Shown here: positions 24,551-33,684 of the stretch, piece by piece
Layout of the letters: every line of letters starts with the position of its first letter
Position numbering within the stretch: the first letter of the stretch is position 1
Assembly (NCBI RefSeq): GCF_023349185.1
Contig: NZ_JAKIKY010000010.1
Span: forward strand, 124,001 to 188,000
DNA: 64,000 nt
Direction: 5' to 3'
Source of the DNA: Shewanella aquimarina
Lineage (GTDB): Bacteria > Pseudomonadota > Gammaproteobacteria > Enterobacterales > Shewanellaceae
The notes under the pieces: model-generated
Database searches by the model: none
The model's input: the letters and a program-made list of their open reading frames with translations, nothing else
What the model was told of the DNA's origin: nothing
Program-made: the position numbers and the translations under genes

Positions 24551-24571
24551 CCTCTAGCTCCAACTAATGAG

Positions 24572-24605
24572 AAAGCGGTCGGATACTTTGTATTGACCGC
24601 TTTTT
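24572..24605 (+). terminator. Rho-independent terminator after yidC
   Basis: AAAGCGGTC and GACCGCTTT flank a 14-base loop, followed by T residues. It is located 22 bp past the yidC stop and before mnmE. Confidence 0.85.
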
Positions 24606-24654
24606 GCTTTTTAATGAAGACAACTTTCACTCCATCAGCGCAGGAAACACAGTA

Positions 24655-26016
24655 ATGACGACAGATACTATCGTGGCACAAGCAACCGCACCAGGCCGCG
24701 GCGGCGTAGGTATCATAAGGGTCTCTGGCGACAAGACCAGCGACGTAGCCATGGCCGTACTAGGGCATCTGCCTAAGGTTCGTTATGCCGACTACTGTGA
24801 CTTCAAAGACGCCGATGGTGCCGTGATAGACCAGGGCATCGCCCTCTACTTCAAGGGCCCTAACTCTTTCACCGGCGAAGATGTCCTCGAGCTGCAGGGC
24901 CACGGTGGCCAGGTGGTACTCGACATGCTGATCAGACGCGTCATGGATGTCGAGGGTGTACGCATCGCCAAGCCTGGCGAATTCAGCGAGCAAGCCTTCT
25001 TGAACGATAAACTGGATCTGACTCAGGCCGAGGCGATTGCCGATCTTATCGATGCCACCAGCGAACAGGCGGCCAAGAGCGCCCTTCACTCGCTACAGGG
25101 TGAGTTCTCCACTCAGGTACACGAGCTGGTGGAGCAGGTCACCAACCTGCGTCTCTATGTGGAAGCCGCAATAGACTTTCCCGACGAGGAGGTAGACTTC
25201 CTCTCAGATGGCAAGATTGCCGGCTCGCTCAGCAGAATCATCACTAAACTCGACTCTGTGCAATCCAGCGCCAAGCAAGGCGCCATCATACGCGAAGGGA
25301 TGAAGGTGGTGATCGCCGGTCGTCCCAACGCGGGCAAATCTAGCCTGCTCAATGCCCTCGCAGGTAAAGAGTCGGCCATTGTCACCGAAATTGCCGGTAC
25401 CACCCGCGACGTACTGCGCGAACATATCCATCTCGACGGCATGCCGCTGCACATCATAGACACGGCCGGCCTACGCGATACCACAGACACGGTAGAGCAG
25501 ATAGGAATAGAACGCGCCTGGGCCGAGATAGACACCGCAGATCAGGTACTCTTTATGGTTGATGGCACCACCACGGACGCTGTCGATCCCCATGATATCT
25601 GGCCAGATTTTATTGACCGCCTACCCAAAAACTTAGGGGTTACTGTGGTGCGTAACAAAGCCGACCTCACAGGCGAGGCACTCGATGCTACCGACGAGCA
25701 GGGCCATAAGGTATTCCGCCTGTCTGCCAAGACAGGTTCGGGCGTGGAGGAGCTCAAGGCGCACCTTAAGTCCCTGATGGGCTATCAGAGCAATCTCGAA
25801 GGGGGCTTCCTGGCCCGTCGTCGCCACCTTGAAGCGTTAGAACTCGCCAGCAGTCATCTGGCACTCGGTCAGGAACAGTTAGAGGTCTATCAAGCGGGTG
25901 AACTCCTGGCAGAAGAGCTTCGCATGTGTCAACTAGCGCTCTCGGAAATCACCGGAAAGTTCACCTCAGACGATCTCCTTGGCAAGATCTTCGGCTCATT
26001 CTGTATCGGCAAGTAA
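24655..26016 (+). CDS. mnmE: tRNA uridine-5-carboxymethylaminomethyl modification GTPase MnmE
   Basis: GTPase that with MnmG installs the cmnm5 group on wobble uridine 34. The ATG at 24655 ([25 protein letters not shown]) gives 453 residues; the frame extending to 24604 runs into the yidC terminator and is rejected. The formyl-THF-binding N-domain (~1-120) is followed by the G domain with P-loop [17 protein letters not shown] and NKAD, and the C-terminal CIGK carries the catalytic cysteine. The partner gene mnmG is on the far side of oriC, about 7.7 kb away. Confidence 0.98.
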   Translation: MTTDTIVAQATAPGRGGVGIIRVSGDKTSDVAMAVLGHLPKVRYADYCDFKDADGAVIDQGIALYFKGPNSFTGEDVLELQGHGGQVVLDMLIRRVMDVEGVRIAKPGEFSEQAFLNDKLDLTQAEAIADLIDATSEQAAKSALHSLQGEFSTQVHELVEQVTNLRLYVEAAIDFPDEEVDFLSDGKIAGSLSRIITKLDSVQSSAKQGAIIREGMKVVIAGRPNAGKSSLLNALAGKESAIVTEIAGTTRDVLREHIHLDGMPLHIIDTAGLRDTTDTVEQIGIERAWAEIDTADQVLFMVDGTTTDAVDPHDIWPDFIDRLPKNLGVTVVRNKADLTGEALDATDEQGHKVFRLSAKTGSGVEELKAHLKSLMGYQSNLEGGFLARRRHLEALELASSHLALGQEQLEVYQAGELLAEELRMCQLALSEITGKFTSDDLLGKIFGSFCIGK

Positions 26017-26416
26017 GCATACTTATTGCACTCTTATTGCACTATAGATGAGCGTTTTTCAAACAGTCATTTATGAAGCCCAAGCCCGATAGCTGAAAGC
26101 AGCGGCTTTTGCGGTATACGGAGAAGATAATTTAAACAAGCAGAGAAAGATCCCGGCGGGATCTTTCCTCATTTTGGTGCATAAACATCCAAGATGGCGA
26201 TCGAATTAATCAACAGAGATATCAACAAGTAATTCACTTGGCGATCAAAATTGGTGCATAACTCCTAGTTAAAGCTAATTTATTGATTATATTTAATTTT
26301 TGTTCTTGCTTATTTTACACTCTGCTAAATTTCGATCCCGCAATGGGATCGAAAGTAAAAAGTTATACTCAAAAGCATGTCATGAATTTTGAATAAGATC
26401 TTTAAGGATCGAACCG
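26017..26416. other. 400-bp intergenic region with two GATC-containing hairpins
   Basis: There is no plausible ORF. Eight GATC sites fall between 26149 and 26410. Two 9-10 bp perfect stems share the GATCCC/GGGATC core: 26146-26166 (AAAGATCCC, loop GGC) and 26330-26354 (TTTCGATCCC, loop GCAAT). A direct repeat TTGGTGCATAA occurs near 26174 and 26252. The first stem may end mnmE and the second may end hrpB on the opposite strand, but neither has a good T-run. Confidence 0.6.
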
Positions 26417-28894
26417 CTAGTTGACCTCTACCACCCGACTGGCTTTCTTATACTTGACCCGCCAGCCCTGCCAGCGCGGCAATTCCCAACGTTTGGGGCC
26501 AGATTTTCGCTGCCCACTCAGGTACTCACACACCACCCACTTCCCCTTGATCTGATAACTGACACTGAGTTTAAGATCCGCCAGCGTCAACTGCATTGGG
26601 TAAACCAGATCGAAGTCTTGCCGCAACCAGTCGGGGATCCCCGCAAACTCAAGATCCCCTACCTCAATAAGCTCAAGATCGGCTAGTGTTTCGATGCCTA
26701 GGCTCGACAGCCGCTGCGCCAAAAATGTCTCCAATGTCTGGGGCTTGGGTACAGGTAAGGCGATACCACAGGCCTTAGCCTCCTCATAACCACCAAGCTC
26801 GAGCCAGATGTTCCAGGCCGCAATATCCTGTGCTAGACGCTCACCAAGACCGGGAAACAACAGATTCTCGACAATACTCTTGATGATGGAGGGGATAACC
26901 TCTTGCGCCTTTATCTTCTCACGGCGCGTCTCTATCACCCTGCCTGCATAGCGTCGCTCGATACGCACCTCATCTGGGCTCAGCTGCTCGGCGACACTGT
27001 CTTCACCCAGTCCAGCCTGCAACAAGGTATCTAAGGTTATCGGCGCCATACAGAGTGCCAGATTGATAGTCTGTTTCACGCCACGACCTGCGGTCACATG
27101 TTGATCAAACACCACGGCCGCCATTGGCGACGACTTGTCCTTGTCTGTTGGGCCGAAACGAGACTCCCGGCCAATAAGCACTTCACTCAAGCCATTCCCG
27201 AGCGCCTGTTGACGCTTAAGCCGACAGATATAGGCGAGTTCGGGCTGGGCACGCATCACCGCAAGCAGCCAGTTACGCCTAAGTAGTGAGTCAGTAAGGT
27301 CAGCCTTAGAAAGAGCAGTGAGCCGCAGCGCCCCGCGGATCTGCCCGGCCAAGTGTCTGGCCTCGGCTATCGCCTGATGATTAATATCTTTAAGCGGGAT
27401 CTCATCGGCTTGCTCATTACTCCTAACTAGCTTGATCAAGCAATAGGCATCGCAGCCAAAAGGCTCCCATTGCGACAGCCTGTGCCGCTCATATTCATCA
27501 TTGGGCAGCCGATAGAGACGCCCCGGCGTGGCCAAGGCTGCGGCCAGGTCTATCATCAAATCCAGGCAGTTGTCGTCAGGCATGACGCTAATCAAATGGG
27601 CAAATAGCGTATCTATGGGAAGCGGAAACAGACGCCGCCCATGGTAGGTGGCACGGCCCGCAGCATCCAATGCCCCCATGGCGATTAATCTCTCCTTCGC
27701 CAATTGCAGTGACCTCTCCGGCAGAGGATCGACAAAATCCAGCTGCGCCAAGTTGGCACCGGCACAGGCTGCCGCCAGCATGGGCTCGACGAGCTCCTCC
27801 CGCCTTAGCTCAGGCGGAGTGTTCGCCAGCAAAGGCGCCGCCCGTCCCCAGAGACGGATACAGATACCCGCCTGAACGCGCCCGGCCCTGCCCATACGCT
27901 GATTGCTACTGGCCTTGGAAATATGAGACAGGGACAAGACGGTACGACCATTGCGCTGATGCGTGCGGCGCTCCAATCCTGAGTCGATCACCGCGGTCAC
28001 ACCGGGAATGGTCAGGGAGGTCTCGGCAATATTGGTGGCAAAGATCACCCTGCGATGCTCGCCAGTCTGTAGCACCTTGGCCTGTTCCAGGGCATCTATG
28101 CCACCATGTAGCGGCAGCAGAGTGATATGTCCATCGACTTCGGCGAGTGGCGCCCGGCTGGCCTGTATCGCAGATAAGATCTCCCCCTTGCCCGGCAAAA
28201 AGACCAATATATCTCCCTGGGTCGACGCCAGGGCTTGCTGCAACGCGGGGATCAGGCGCTGCTCTAACCCACGCATATCCGGCAGATGATGACTCTCTCT
28301 TGCCAGGTAGCTTAGTTCCACGTGAAACTTCTTTCCCTCAGCCCTCAGGCTGATGGCATTAACATCATGGTTATCAGATAGATAGTCAGCAATCGCCCTA
28401 CCCGCTATGGTAGCCGAGGTGATGATCAGCCTATGGAGCCCTCTGGCCTTAAGCAGCGCAAGAAGCAAATCGGTATCCCAACGACGCTCATGAAACTCAT
28501 CGATCATCACGGTATCAAAATCGCCAAGGCTGGCCATGTCGCCAGACAACCAGCGCAGGGCGATGCCCGGCGTGACGAAGGCAATTTGGGTTTCGGTCGT
28601 TATGGTGCAATCGAAACGGATGGCGTAGCCGACCCTTAAATCCGTCAGGCCTTGCACATATTCAGCCAGTGCCAAACATGCCACCCGCCTAGGTTCCACC
28701 ACCAATACTCGGGGACGCCTCCCCTGCTCGTCGGGTTCGGCGCACCACAGAGGCAGTCGGGTAGACTTACCCGAGCCCGTATCGGATTCGATCACCAGAT
28801 GATGCCCTGAATAGGCAGCTTTAAACTCGGTGTAGAGGGTATCGATTGGTAGAAATGGATTCGTCATGGCAACAGTTATCGGTAAATTATTCAC
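26417..28894 (-). CDS. hrpB: ATP-dependent helicase HrpB (DEAH box)
   Basis: DExH RNA-helicase-like protein of gammaproteobacteria whose cellular role is poorly defined. 825 residues. Walker A SDTGSGKST, DEFHER motif II, SATIAG motif III and QRMGRAGR motif VI are all present, with the HrpB-specific C-terminal domain ending WEPRWQGW-like (WELPRWQGWRVKYKK). The start may be 28894 (MNNLPITV) or the Met at 28867 (MTNPFLPIDTL); the latter resembles family starts. A parS site lies in the coding sequence at 28314-28329. Confidence 0.95.
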   Translation of the reverse strand: MNNLPITVAMTNPFLPIDTLYTEFKAAYSGHHLVIESDTGSGKSTRLPLWCAEPDEQGRRPRVLVVEPRRVACLALAEYVQGLTDLRVGYAIRFDCTITTETQIAFVTPGIALRWLSGDMASLGDFDTVMIDEFHERRWDTDLLLALLKARGLHRLIITSATIAGRAIADYLSDNHDVNAISLRAEGKKFHVELSYLARESHHLPDMRGLEQRLIPALQQALASTQGDILVFLPGKGEILSAIQASRAPLAEVDGHITLLPLHGGIDALEQAKVLQTGEHRRVIFATNIAETSLTIPGVTAVIDSGLERRTHQRNGRTVLSLSHISKASSNQRMGRAGRVQAGICIRLWGRAAPLLANTPPELRREELVEPMLAAACAGANLAQLDFVDPLPERSLQLAKERLIAMGALDAAGRATYHGRRLFPLPIDTLFAHLISVMPDDNCLDLMIDLAAALATPGRLYRLPNDEYERHRLSQWEPFGCDAYCLIKLVRSNEQADEIPLKDINHQAIAEARHLAGQIRGALRLTALSKADLTDSLLRRNWLLAVMRAQPELAYICRLKRQQALGNGLSEVLIGRESRFGPTDKDKSSPMAAVVFDQHVTAGRGVKQTINLALCMAPITLDTLLQAGLGEDSVAEQLSPDEVRIERRYAGRVIETRREKIKAQEVIPSIIKSIVENLLFPGLGERLAQDIAAWNIWLELGGYEEAKACGIALPVPKPQTLETFLAQRLSSLGIETLADLELIEVGDLEFAGIPDWLRQDFDLVYPMQLTLADLKLSVSYQIKGKWVVCEYLSGQRKSGPKRWELPRWQGWRVKYKKASRVVEVN
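28314..28329. promoter_or_regulatory. parS: parS site 5, inside hrpB
   Basis: AGTTCCACGTGAAACT has the complete 14-bp core GTTYCACGTGRAAC; only the outermost bases deviate. It encodes FHVE on the minus strand. It is the nearest parS to oriC, about 5 kb away. Confidence 0.82.
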
Positions 28895-28960
28895 CCAGAA
28901 TAATAACCCACTGCAGACCCGAAACGAAAACCACCTTAGTTAAACAATCACTGATACAAA

Positions 28961-29659
28961 TTAAACTTTGTAATTGAAATACTTACGATTTTCTGGCCCA
29001 GCCAGGTTACTGCTTATCTTTCGCTCGTGCTTATATTCATCCCAGCTGGCCACATTTCGGCCCCGATTAAGATGGGGAAACGCTTGCTGATGGCTGACAA
29101 CCAGGGGATCGACACCGATGAAGTTAGCTAATTGCGACAAACTCTGGGGGTGATCCAGCTGCAGGCTCAAAAACTGCTGCGTCATCGCCTGACTTTGATG
29201 AAAATAATCAAATACCTGCTGCTTATGCGCCAGATAACAAGTCTTTAAATGCTCGGCATCCATGGGATTCGCCACTCGATAGATGCCAAAGGTATGGCCA
29301 AAACTGCGCTTGAGCAGCGGGTGAAAACGCCCTCGTTTCTCATCCAAATGCACCAGCATTCGGCCGAGTAGCATCTGCATCGAAGGCACCCAGGCATCTA
29401 GTGGCCGATCCAGATAAACAAATTTGGCGTCAGGATAGAGACGATGCAACTGACGATAATCGCTGAAACAGGGGGCATCGGAAACCGCGTCGGCGAGCAT
29501 GACAGCCTGCTTGGTAAATGCCTGATGCGCCACCTTGAGTCCCATCTCTAGCATGGCAACACTGACGCTGGTGGTGCCGGTACGTGGCAATCCTATGATG
29601 AAGGTTTTACTCGCAGGTCTTACTTGACGATCCGTCGATGTAGGCTGGTGAGAATTCAT
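28961..29659 (-). CDS. Sulfotransferase family protein
   Basis: Predicted PAPS-dependent sulfotransferase-fold enzyme, substrate unknown. The ATG at 29659 gives 232 residues; a TTG at 29677 would extend it by six. The N-terminal P-loop-like GLPRTGTTS near residue 24 binds the 5'-phosphosulfate group, and YLDRPLDAWVPSMQ is the equivalent of the 3'-phosphate loop. The conserved N-terminal half and a short C-terminal helix region resemble small bacterial sulfotransferases annotated as P-loop NTPases. It stands alone between hrpB and a divergent exporter gene. Confidence 0.8.
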   Translation of the reverse strand: MNSHQPTSTDRQVRPASKTFIIGLPRTGTTSVSVAMLEMGLKVAHQAFTKQAVMLADAVSDAPCFSDYRQLHRLYPDAKFVYLDRPLDAWVPSMQMLLGRMLVHLDEKRGRFHPLLKRSFGHTFGIYRVANPMDAEHLKTCYLAHKQQVFDYFHQSQAMTQQFLSLQLDHPQSLSQLANFIGVDPLVVSHQQAFPHLNRGRNVASWDEYKHERKISSNLAGPENRKYFNYKV

Positions 29660-29883
29660 AGAGATGGCTCGGGACAAATAGCTCGTGAGAAATAGGGGGG
29701 CAGTATAATGAAAAGAGCTGGGCAGGAAAACAGGCGCTAGCGACCATAGACAGTACCTATCAAGCGTAAAGCTTAGCTGCCAACGAGATAGCGGCTTTAA
29801 CTAACAGATCACTGTTAATCTAACACTAACCCTGTACAATCCGCGCCTTGTTTGACCCTAGACGGCATATTTGTACACGCACC

Positions 29884-30525
29884 ATGATAGATCTGGCACT
29901 ACTCCCCCTCTACTTAACCACGGTAATCGCCCTACTCTTGATCCCAGGGCCCGACATGCTACTGATCGCCAGCTCGAGTCTCAGCTATGGTAAAAAGGTG
30001 GGCGTCTATGCCAGCTTCGGTAATGCCACCTCAGGATTGATCTTGACCCTGTTGGCGGCATTGGGTGTCTCTGCGCTGATCGCACTCAACCCGGTAGCAC
30101 TCGAAGTGTTAAGGATCGCCGGCGGCCTCTACTTACTGAAGATGGGCTGGGACTGCATGCGCGCCGCCCCGAGCCAGGCACCAGAAATTGCTGGGCAGAA
30201 TAAATTAGCCAGGCAGCTCTACCGCCGCGCGGTGATCAGCAACCTGTTAAACCCCAAGGCCCTGATCTTCTTCGTGTTGTTTTTACCTCAGTTTGTCTCC
30301 AGCCAACTGACAGCCAGCTCGGCGGAGCAGATGCTGGCCCTGGGATTGCTACTCAACCTCATGGGACTCAGCTTCAATCTCTTGCTGGTGGCCCTGGTTG
30401 GCAGCTTAGGCAAGAATCTGCTTAACAATGAGAAGTTCAGAGCCAATCAGAACAAGTTCATGGGGCTTATCTTCTTCGTCCTGGCCATCTGGCTACTGGC
30501 CTCACAGCTACAGAGCATAGGCTAA
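29884..30525 (+). CDS. LysE/RhtB family amino-acid exporter
   Basis: Predicted inner-membrane efflux protein for amino acids or derivatives. From ATG 29884 it has 213 residues (typical ~205-215). The family motif IPGPDMLLIASSSLSYG lies near residues 21-37, SNLLNPKALIFFVLFLPQF in the middle, and about six hydrophobic segments are visible. The frame upstream of 29884 is not family-like. It converges on the nucleoside hydrolase gene. Substrate is not predictable. Confidence 0.9.
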   Translation: MIDLALLPLYLTTVIALLLIPGPDMLLIASSSLSYGKKVGVYASFGNATSGLILTLLAALGVSALIALNPVALEVLRIAGGLYLLKMGWDCMRAAPSQAPEIAGQNKLARQLYRRAVISNLLNPKALIFFVLFLPQFVSSQLTASSAEQMLALGLLLNLMGLSFNLLLVALVGSLGKNLLNNEKFRANQNKFMGLIFFVLAIWLLASQLQSIG

Positions 30526-30562
30526 GGCGCTTCACGCCGGCATTAGCCCACTCTTACCATAA

Positions 30563-31531
30563 TCAACGCTTGCCATAGTCCACTAGGGTGTCCCAATAAA
30601 GGGCGAGTAATCGCTTGTCCTCCACTGCCACCCCGATGCGCTGAGACGGCTTGTCCTGCCACTCATCGTGGGGATACGGGCGGCCATCAAATTTCTGTAT
30701 GGTATGGCCTTCGGCCGGCCCATCTGTGACCACACGTACCGGGCCCTCTCGCAGGGTAAACAGGCTCTTATCGATCACATAGGCGATGGCCGATGGATCA
30801 TGCACATGGCAGCCTTCCAGCCCCAACTTCTGGGAATAAAACTTGAGGTAGAAGCGGCTAATCTTCCAGATAAATTCACCCGGCTCCCCGGCCGCACCGT
30901 GCAGTTCATCGAGATATTGGCGGGTAAAGAAACTCTGCTGCGTCACATCCAGGCCTATGATGGTCGTTGGCCAACGCGCCGTGAAGACCAGATCCGCCGC
31001 ATGGGGATCGTCATGGATATTGGCCTCGGCATAGGGCGTCACGTTACCTCTGTGGCCGTTGACACCGAAGGCGCCGCCCATCACCACCACCTCTTTCACC
31101 AGATCCACTATATCCGGCGCCGCCTTAAGGGCGAGGGCCAAATTAGTCAGCGGCCCAACCGCTACCAGGGTGATCTCGCCGGGCTGAGATCGCACACTAT
31201 CTATGATGTATTGATAGGCGGGTCTTGGATCGGCCTTAAGATCTTCTATCTTAGGCGCATGAAAGTCACCAAATCCCGTTTCACCATGGACTATGGTTGT
31301 CGCCCCGACCGGCGGCCGCTCAAGCGGTTTGTCTGCACCTTTAACCACATCGGCCTTAAGCGAATATTTCTTTTTTAAAAACAGCGCATTTGCCGTGGCA
31401 TTTTCTATTGTCGCGTTACCATAAACGCAGGTGATCGCTTCGAGGGAGATATCGGGATGCGCCTCGGCAAACAAGATGGCCATGGCATCGTCTATGCCAG
31501 GATCTGTATCTAAAATAATTTTCTGTACCAT
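30563..31531 (-). CDS. Nucleoside hydrolase (IunH family)
   Basis: Hydrolyses the N-glycosidic bond of ribonucleosides, most likely inosine/uridine or purine nucleosides. The ATG at 31531 (MVQKIILDTDPG, preceded by AAGGAAG) gives 322 residues. The calcium/ribose-binding motif DTDPGIDDAMAI is at residues ~8-19, and the loop with EANIHDDPHAAD and the C-terminal HDPSAIAYV histidine/aspartate are present. An upstream frame to 31591 lacks support. Single gene. Confidence 0.93.
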   Translation of the reverse strand: MVQKIILDTDPGIDDAMAILFAEAHPDISLEAITCVYGNATIENATANALFLKKKYSLKADVVKGADKPLERPPVGATTIVHGETGFGDFHAPKIEDLKADPRPAYQYIIDSVRSQPGEITLVAVGPLTNLALALKAAPDIVDLVKEVVVMGGAFGVNGHRGNVTPYAEANIHDDPHAADLVFTARWPTTIIGLDVTQQSFFTRQYLDELHGAAGEPGEFIWKISRFYLKFYSQKLGLEGCHVHDPSAIAYVIDKSLFTLREGPVRVVTDGPAEGHTIQKFDGRPYPHDEWQDKPSQRIGVAVEDKRLLALYWDTLVDYGKR

Positions 31532-31735
31532 GATCTTCACTTCCTTGAACAGACGTATAAAGTGACACAAGCTTAGCCTGCTCCCGGACAAACTAACGTG
31601 ATCCAGCTTTTAGCTCATCAAAGTCACAGGGAGCATCACCTATAATGCAGTGATAAATAGCGGTTCTCCTGTTTTTAGACTAGATGCTTAGACTCGAGTA
31701 GCCGCCTTTATCGCCACAGACTAAGGCATTAGCCC

Positions 31736-32518
31736 ATGTTAGACAAAAGCCAACTGAGCCGCTTCAAGACCAAGATAGACAGCCAAACGGAGATCGCCAA
31801 GTTCGATGCCCTGGCGAAGGAGTGGCGCGATCCCCGAGGTAAATTTAAGCATGTGCTCGGCTTTAACCAGACACGCCTCACGGCCATAGAAGATCAAATA
31901 GCCAGCCACTTTAACCGCGATCTCACCCAGGACATCCCCTTCGATGGGCTTTCGCTTTTAGATATCGGCTGCGGCGTCGGCCTCTTGTGTGAACCCTTAG
32001 CCAGCCAGGGCGCCCAGGTCACAGGAATAGATGCCAGCGAACACAACATCACCCTGGCCTGTCGCCACGCCAACAGCTGGTCAATTCCCATAGATTATCG
32101 CCACTGCTTAGCCAGCGATCTGCCAGGGGATCAGCCTCAATATGATGTGATCTTAAATACCGAGGTGATAGAACATGTGGAGGATCAGGCCGCGCTGGTG
32201 GCCACCTGTTGCCATCTGTTAAAACCAGGCGGTCTCTTAGTGATGGCGACCCTTAATCGCACCCTGAGATCTTATATCATTGGCATAGTGGGCGCCGAGT
32301 ACATCATGCGCTACCTGCCCATAGGCACACACGACTGGCACCATTTCGTTACTCCGAAGGAGCTAGACGAGATGCTCACTCCCCACGGACTGTCGACTAA
32401 GGCTGTCGAGGGAATGGTCTTTAATCCCTTCACCCGCCGCTGGAAGCTGTCCAGCAATTCGGCGGTCAATTATCTACTCTACGCCAGCAAGCCCCCTTCA
32501 GGGCTTCTAGAAGCCTAA
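31736..32518 (+). CDS. UbiG-like SAM-dependent O-methyltransferase
   Basis: 260 residues with SAM motif I LLDIGCGVGLLCEPLA, a TEVIEHVEDQ post-I region, and UbiG signatures: AKFDALAKEW, GKFKHVLGFNQTRL, NRTLRSYIIGIVGAEYIMRYLPIGTHDW and FNPFTRRW. It is therefore likely a 2-polyprenyl-6-hydroxyphenol / 3-demethylubiquinol O-methyltransferase or close paralogue. UbiG is normally encoded next to gyrA in this group, so this copy by oriC may be extra. The AKFDALA...WRDPRGKFK start resembles alphaproteobacterial UbiG more than E. coli UbiG. Start ATG 31736. Confidence 0.8.
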   Translation: MLDKSQLSRFKTKIDSQTEIAKFDALAKEWRDPRGKFKHVLGFNQTRLTAIEDQIASHFNRDLTQDIPFDGLSLLDIGCGVGLLCEPLASQGAQVTGIDASEHNITLACRHANSWSIPIDYRHCLASDLPGDQPQYDVILNTEVIEHVEDQAALVATCCHLLKPGGLLVMATLNRTLRSYIIGIVGAEYIMRYLPIGTHDWHHFVTPKELDEMLTPHGLSTKAVEGMVFNPFTRRWKLSSNSAVNYLLYASKPPSGLLEA

Positions 32519-32764
32519 GCCCTTTCAGCTCGCGAAATAAGCGATGCAGAGAAGACCGCTAACGATAATTGACTTATGATGGCTGCAATCTGCAACTGAC
32601 AGCATTAGCTGTCTGGTTAGTGTCTGTTTATCTGTCTGGTTTATCTTGCTCAATCAAGGCGCGTTTTGCGCAAGTTGAGAGCCATGAAACATAGTTGCAC
32701 TATGTGAATAGCAAACGTTCAGGTCAACAGGAGCCGAGTTAACCATTTGAATTTAGGAAATATA

Positions 32765-33205
32765 ATGGCAAAAATTGAACTTATTGTCGGCACCACTCTA
32801 GGAAGCGCAGAGTATGTCGCCGACGAGTTAGCCGCCCAATTGGAAGATCAGGGCCACGAAACCCAGGTACATCTAAAGGCAGAACTGAGCGATCTGGATC
32901 CCAAGAGCCTGTGGTTGATCGTCTCATCGACACATGGCGCTGGCGATCTACCCGACAATATCCAGCCATTTTTCGATGAGATAGACAGCAAAAAACCGGA
33001 TCTGAGCCGAACCAAATACGCCTTATGCGCCATCGGCGATTCGAGTTACGACACCTTTTGTCAGGGCCCGGAGAAACTGATTGAAGCGATGGAAAATTGC
33101 GGTGCACAAGTCTATGTGGATAAGATCCAGATCGATGTGCAATATGATCCCATCCCCGAAGAGCCCGCTCAAGCATGGTTGAGCAGCTGGCAAGATAAAC
33201 TTTAG
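32765..33205 (+). CDS. mioC: Flavodoxin-like protein MioC
   Basis: FMN-binding short-chain flavodoxin encoded beside oriC; linked in E. coli to biotin synthase electron supply. The ATG at 32765 (MAKIELIVGTTLGSAEYVADELA, preceded by AGGAA) gives 146 residues, versus 147 in E. coli. FMN-binding segments GTTLGSAEY, SSTHGAGDLPDNI and GDSSYDTFC are clear. A Met at 32747 would add six residues but has no ribosome site. Transcription reads into oriC. Confidence 0.96.
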   Translation: MAKIELIVGTTLGSAEYVADELAAQLEDQGHETQVHLKAELSDLDPKSLWLIVSSTHGAGDLPDNIQPFFDEIDSKKPDLSRTKYALCAIGDSSYDTFCQGPEKLIEAMENCGAQVYVDKIQIDVQYDPIPEEPAQAWLSSWQDKL

Positions 33206-33600
33206 ATCCCCTCCCCCGTAATCAAAGCGATCTCACCCACAGATTAGATCTACCTTATCCACAAATTGCGATCTTAAATGATAAATATGTGGATAAGGTA
33301 TTATTTTGATCTGATCTAACTCTGCATTATTCAACCCCTATCGACGAGTAAGATCTGCATTGTGGATAAGTAAGGGATCTACCCACAAGCTTATTTCATT
33401 TAGATCGCGATCAGATCACAGGATCGAATGGATGTTATCTATTGATTTTAAATGATAAATAGACTTACCCACAGAAGATCGCGATCCTAATAGTAAACAT
33501 AACAAAAGATCTATATAAAGATCTTAAGATCTATAAGCCAGATCCTTTGGCGATCGAAAGGCCTAAATTGATCTTTCACCTATGGCTTTCCAGATGCTAA
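33206..33600. other. oriC: Chromosomal replication origin oriC
   Basis: The mioC-mnmG intergenic region has the E. coli-type layout. Consensus DnaA boxes TTATCCACA occur at 33255-33263 (+), 33288-33296 (-) and 33361-33369 (-), plus a one-mismatch box TTACCCACA at 33465-33473. About 20 GATC (Dam) sites lie between 33205 and 33573. The AT-rich unwinding element with GATC-containing 13-mer-like repeats lies at about 33490-33540, on the mnmG side as in E. coli. Confidence 0.95.
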
Positions 33601-33684
33601 AATACTCGGCTACTCGATGAGTAACTCTGTCCGATCTCGGGGCAGTATCATTTTTATTTTCGATATAGGTTTTAAGGTAATCTG

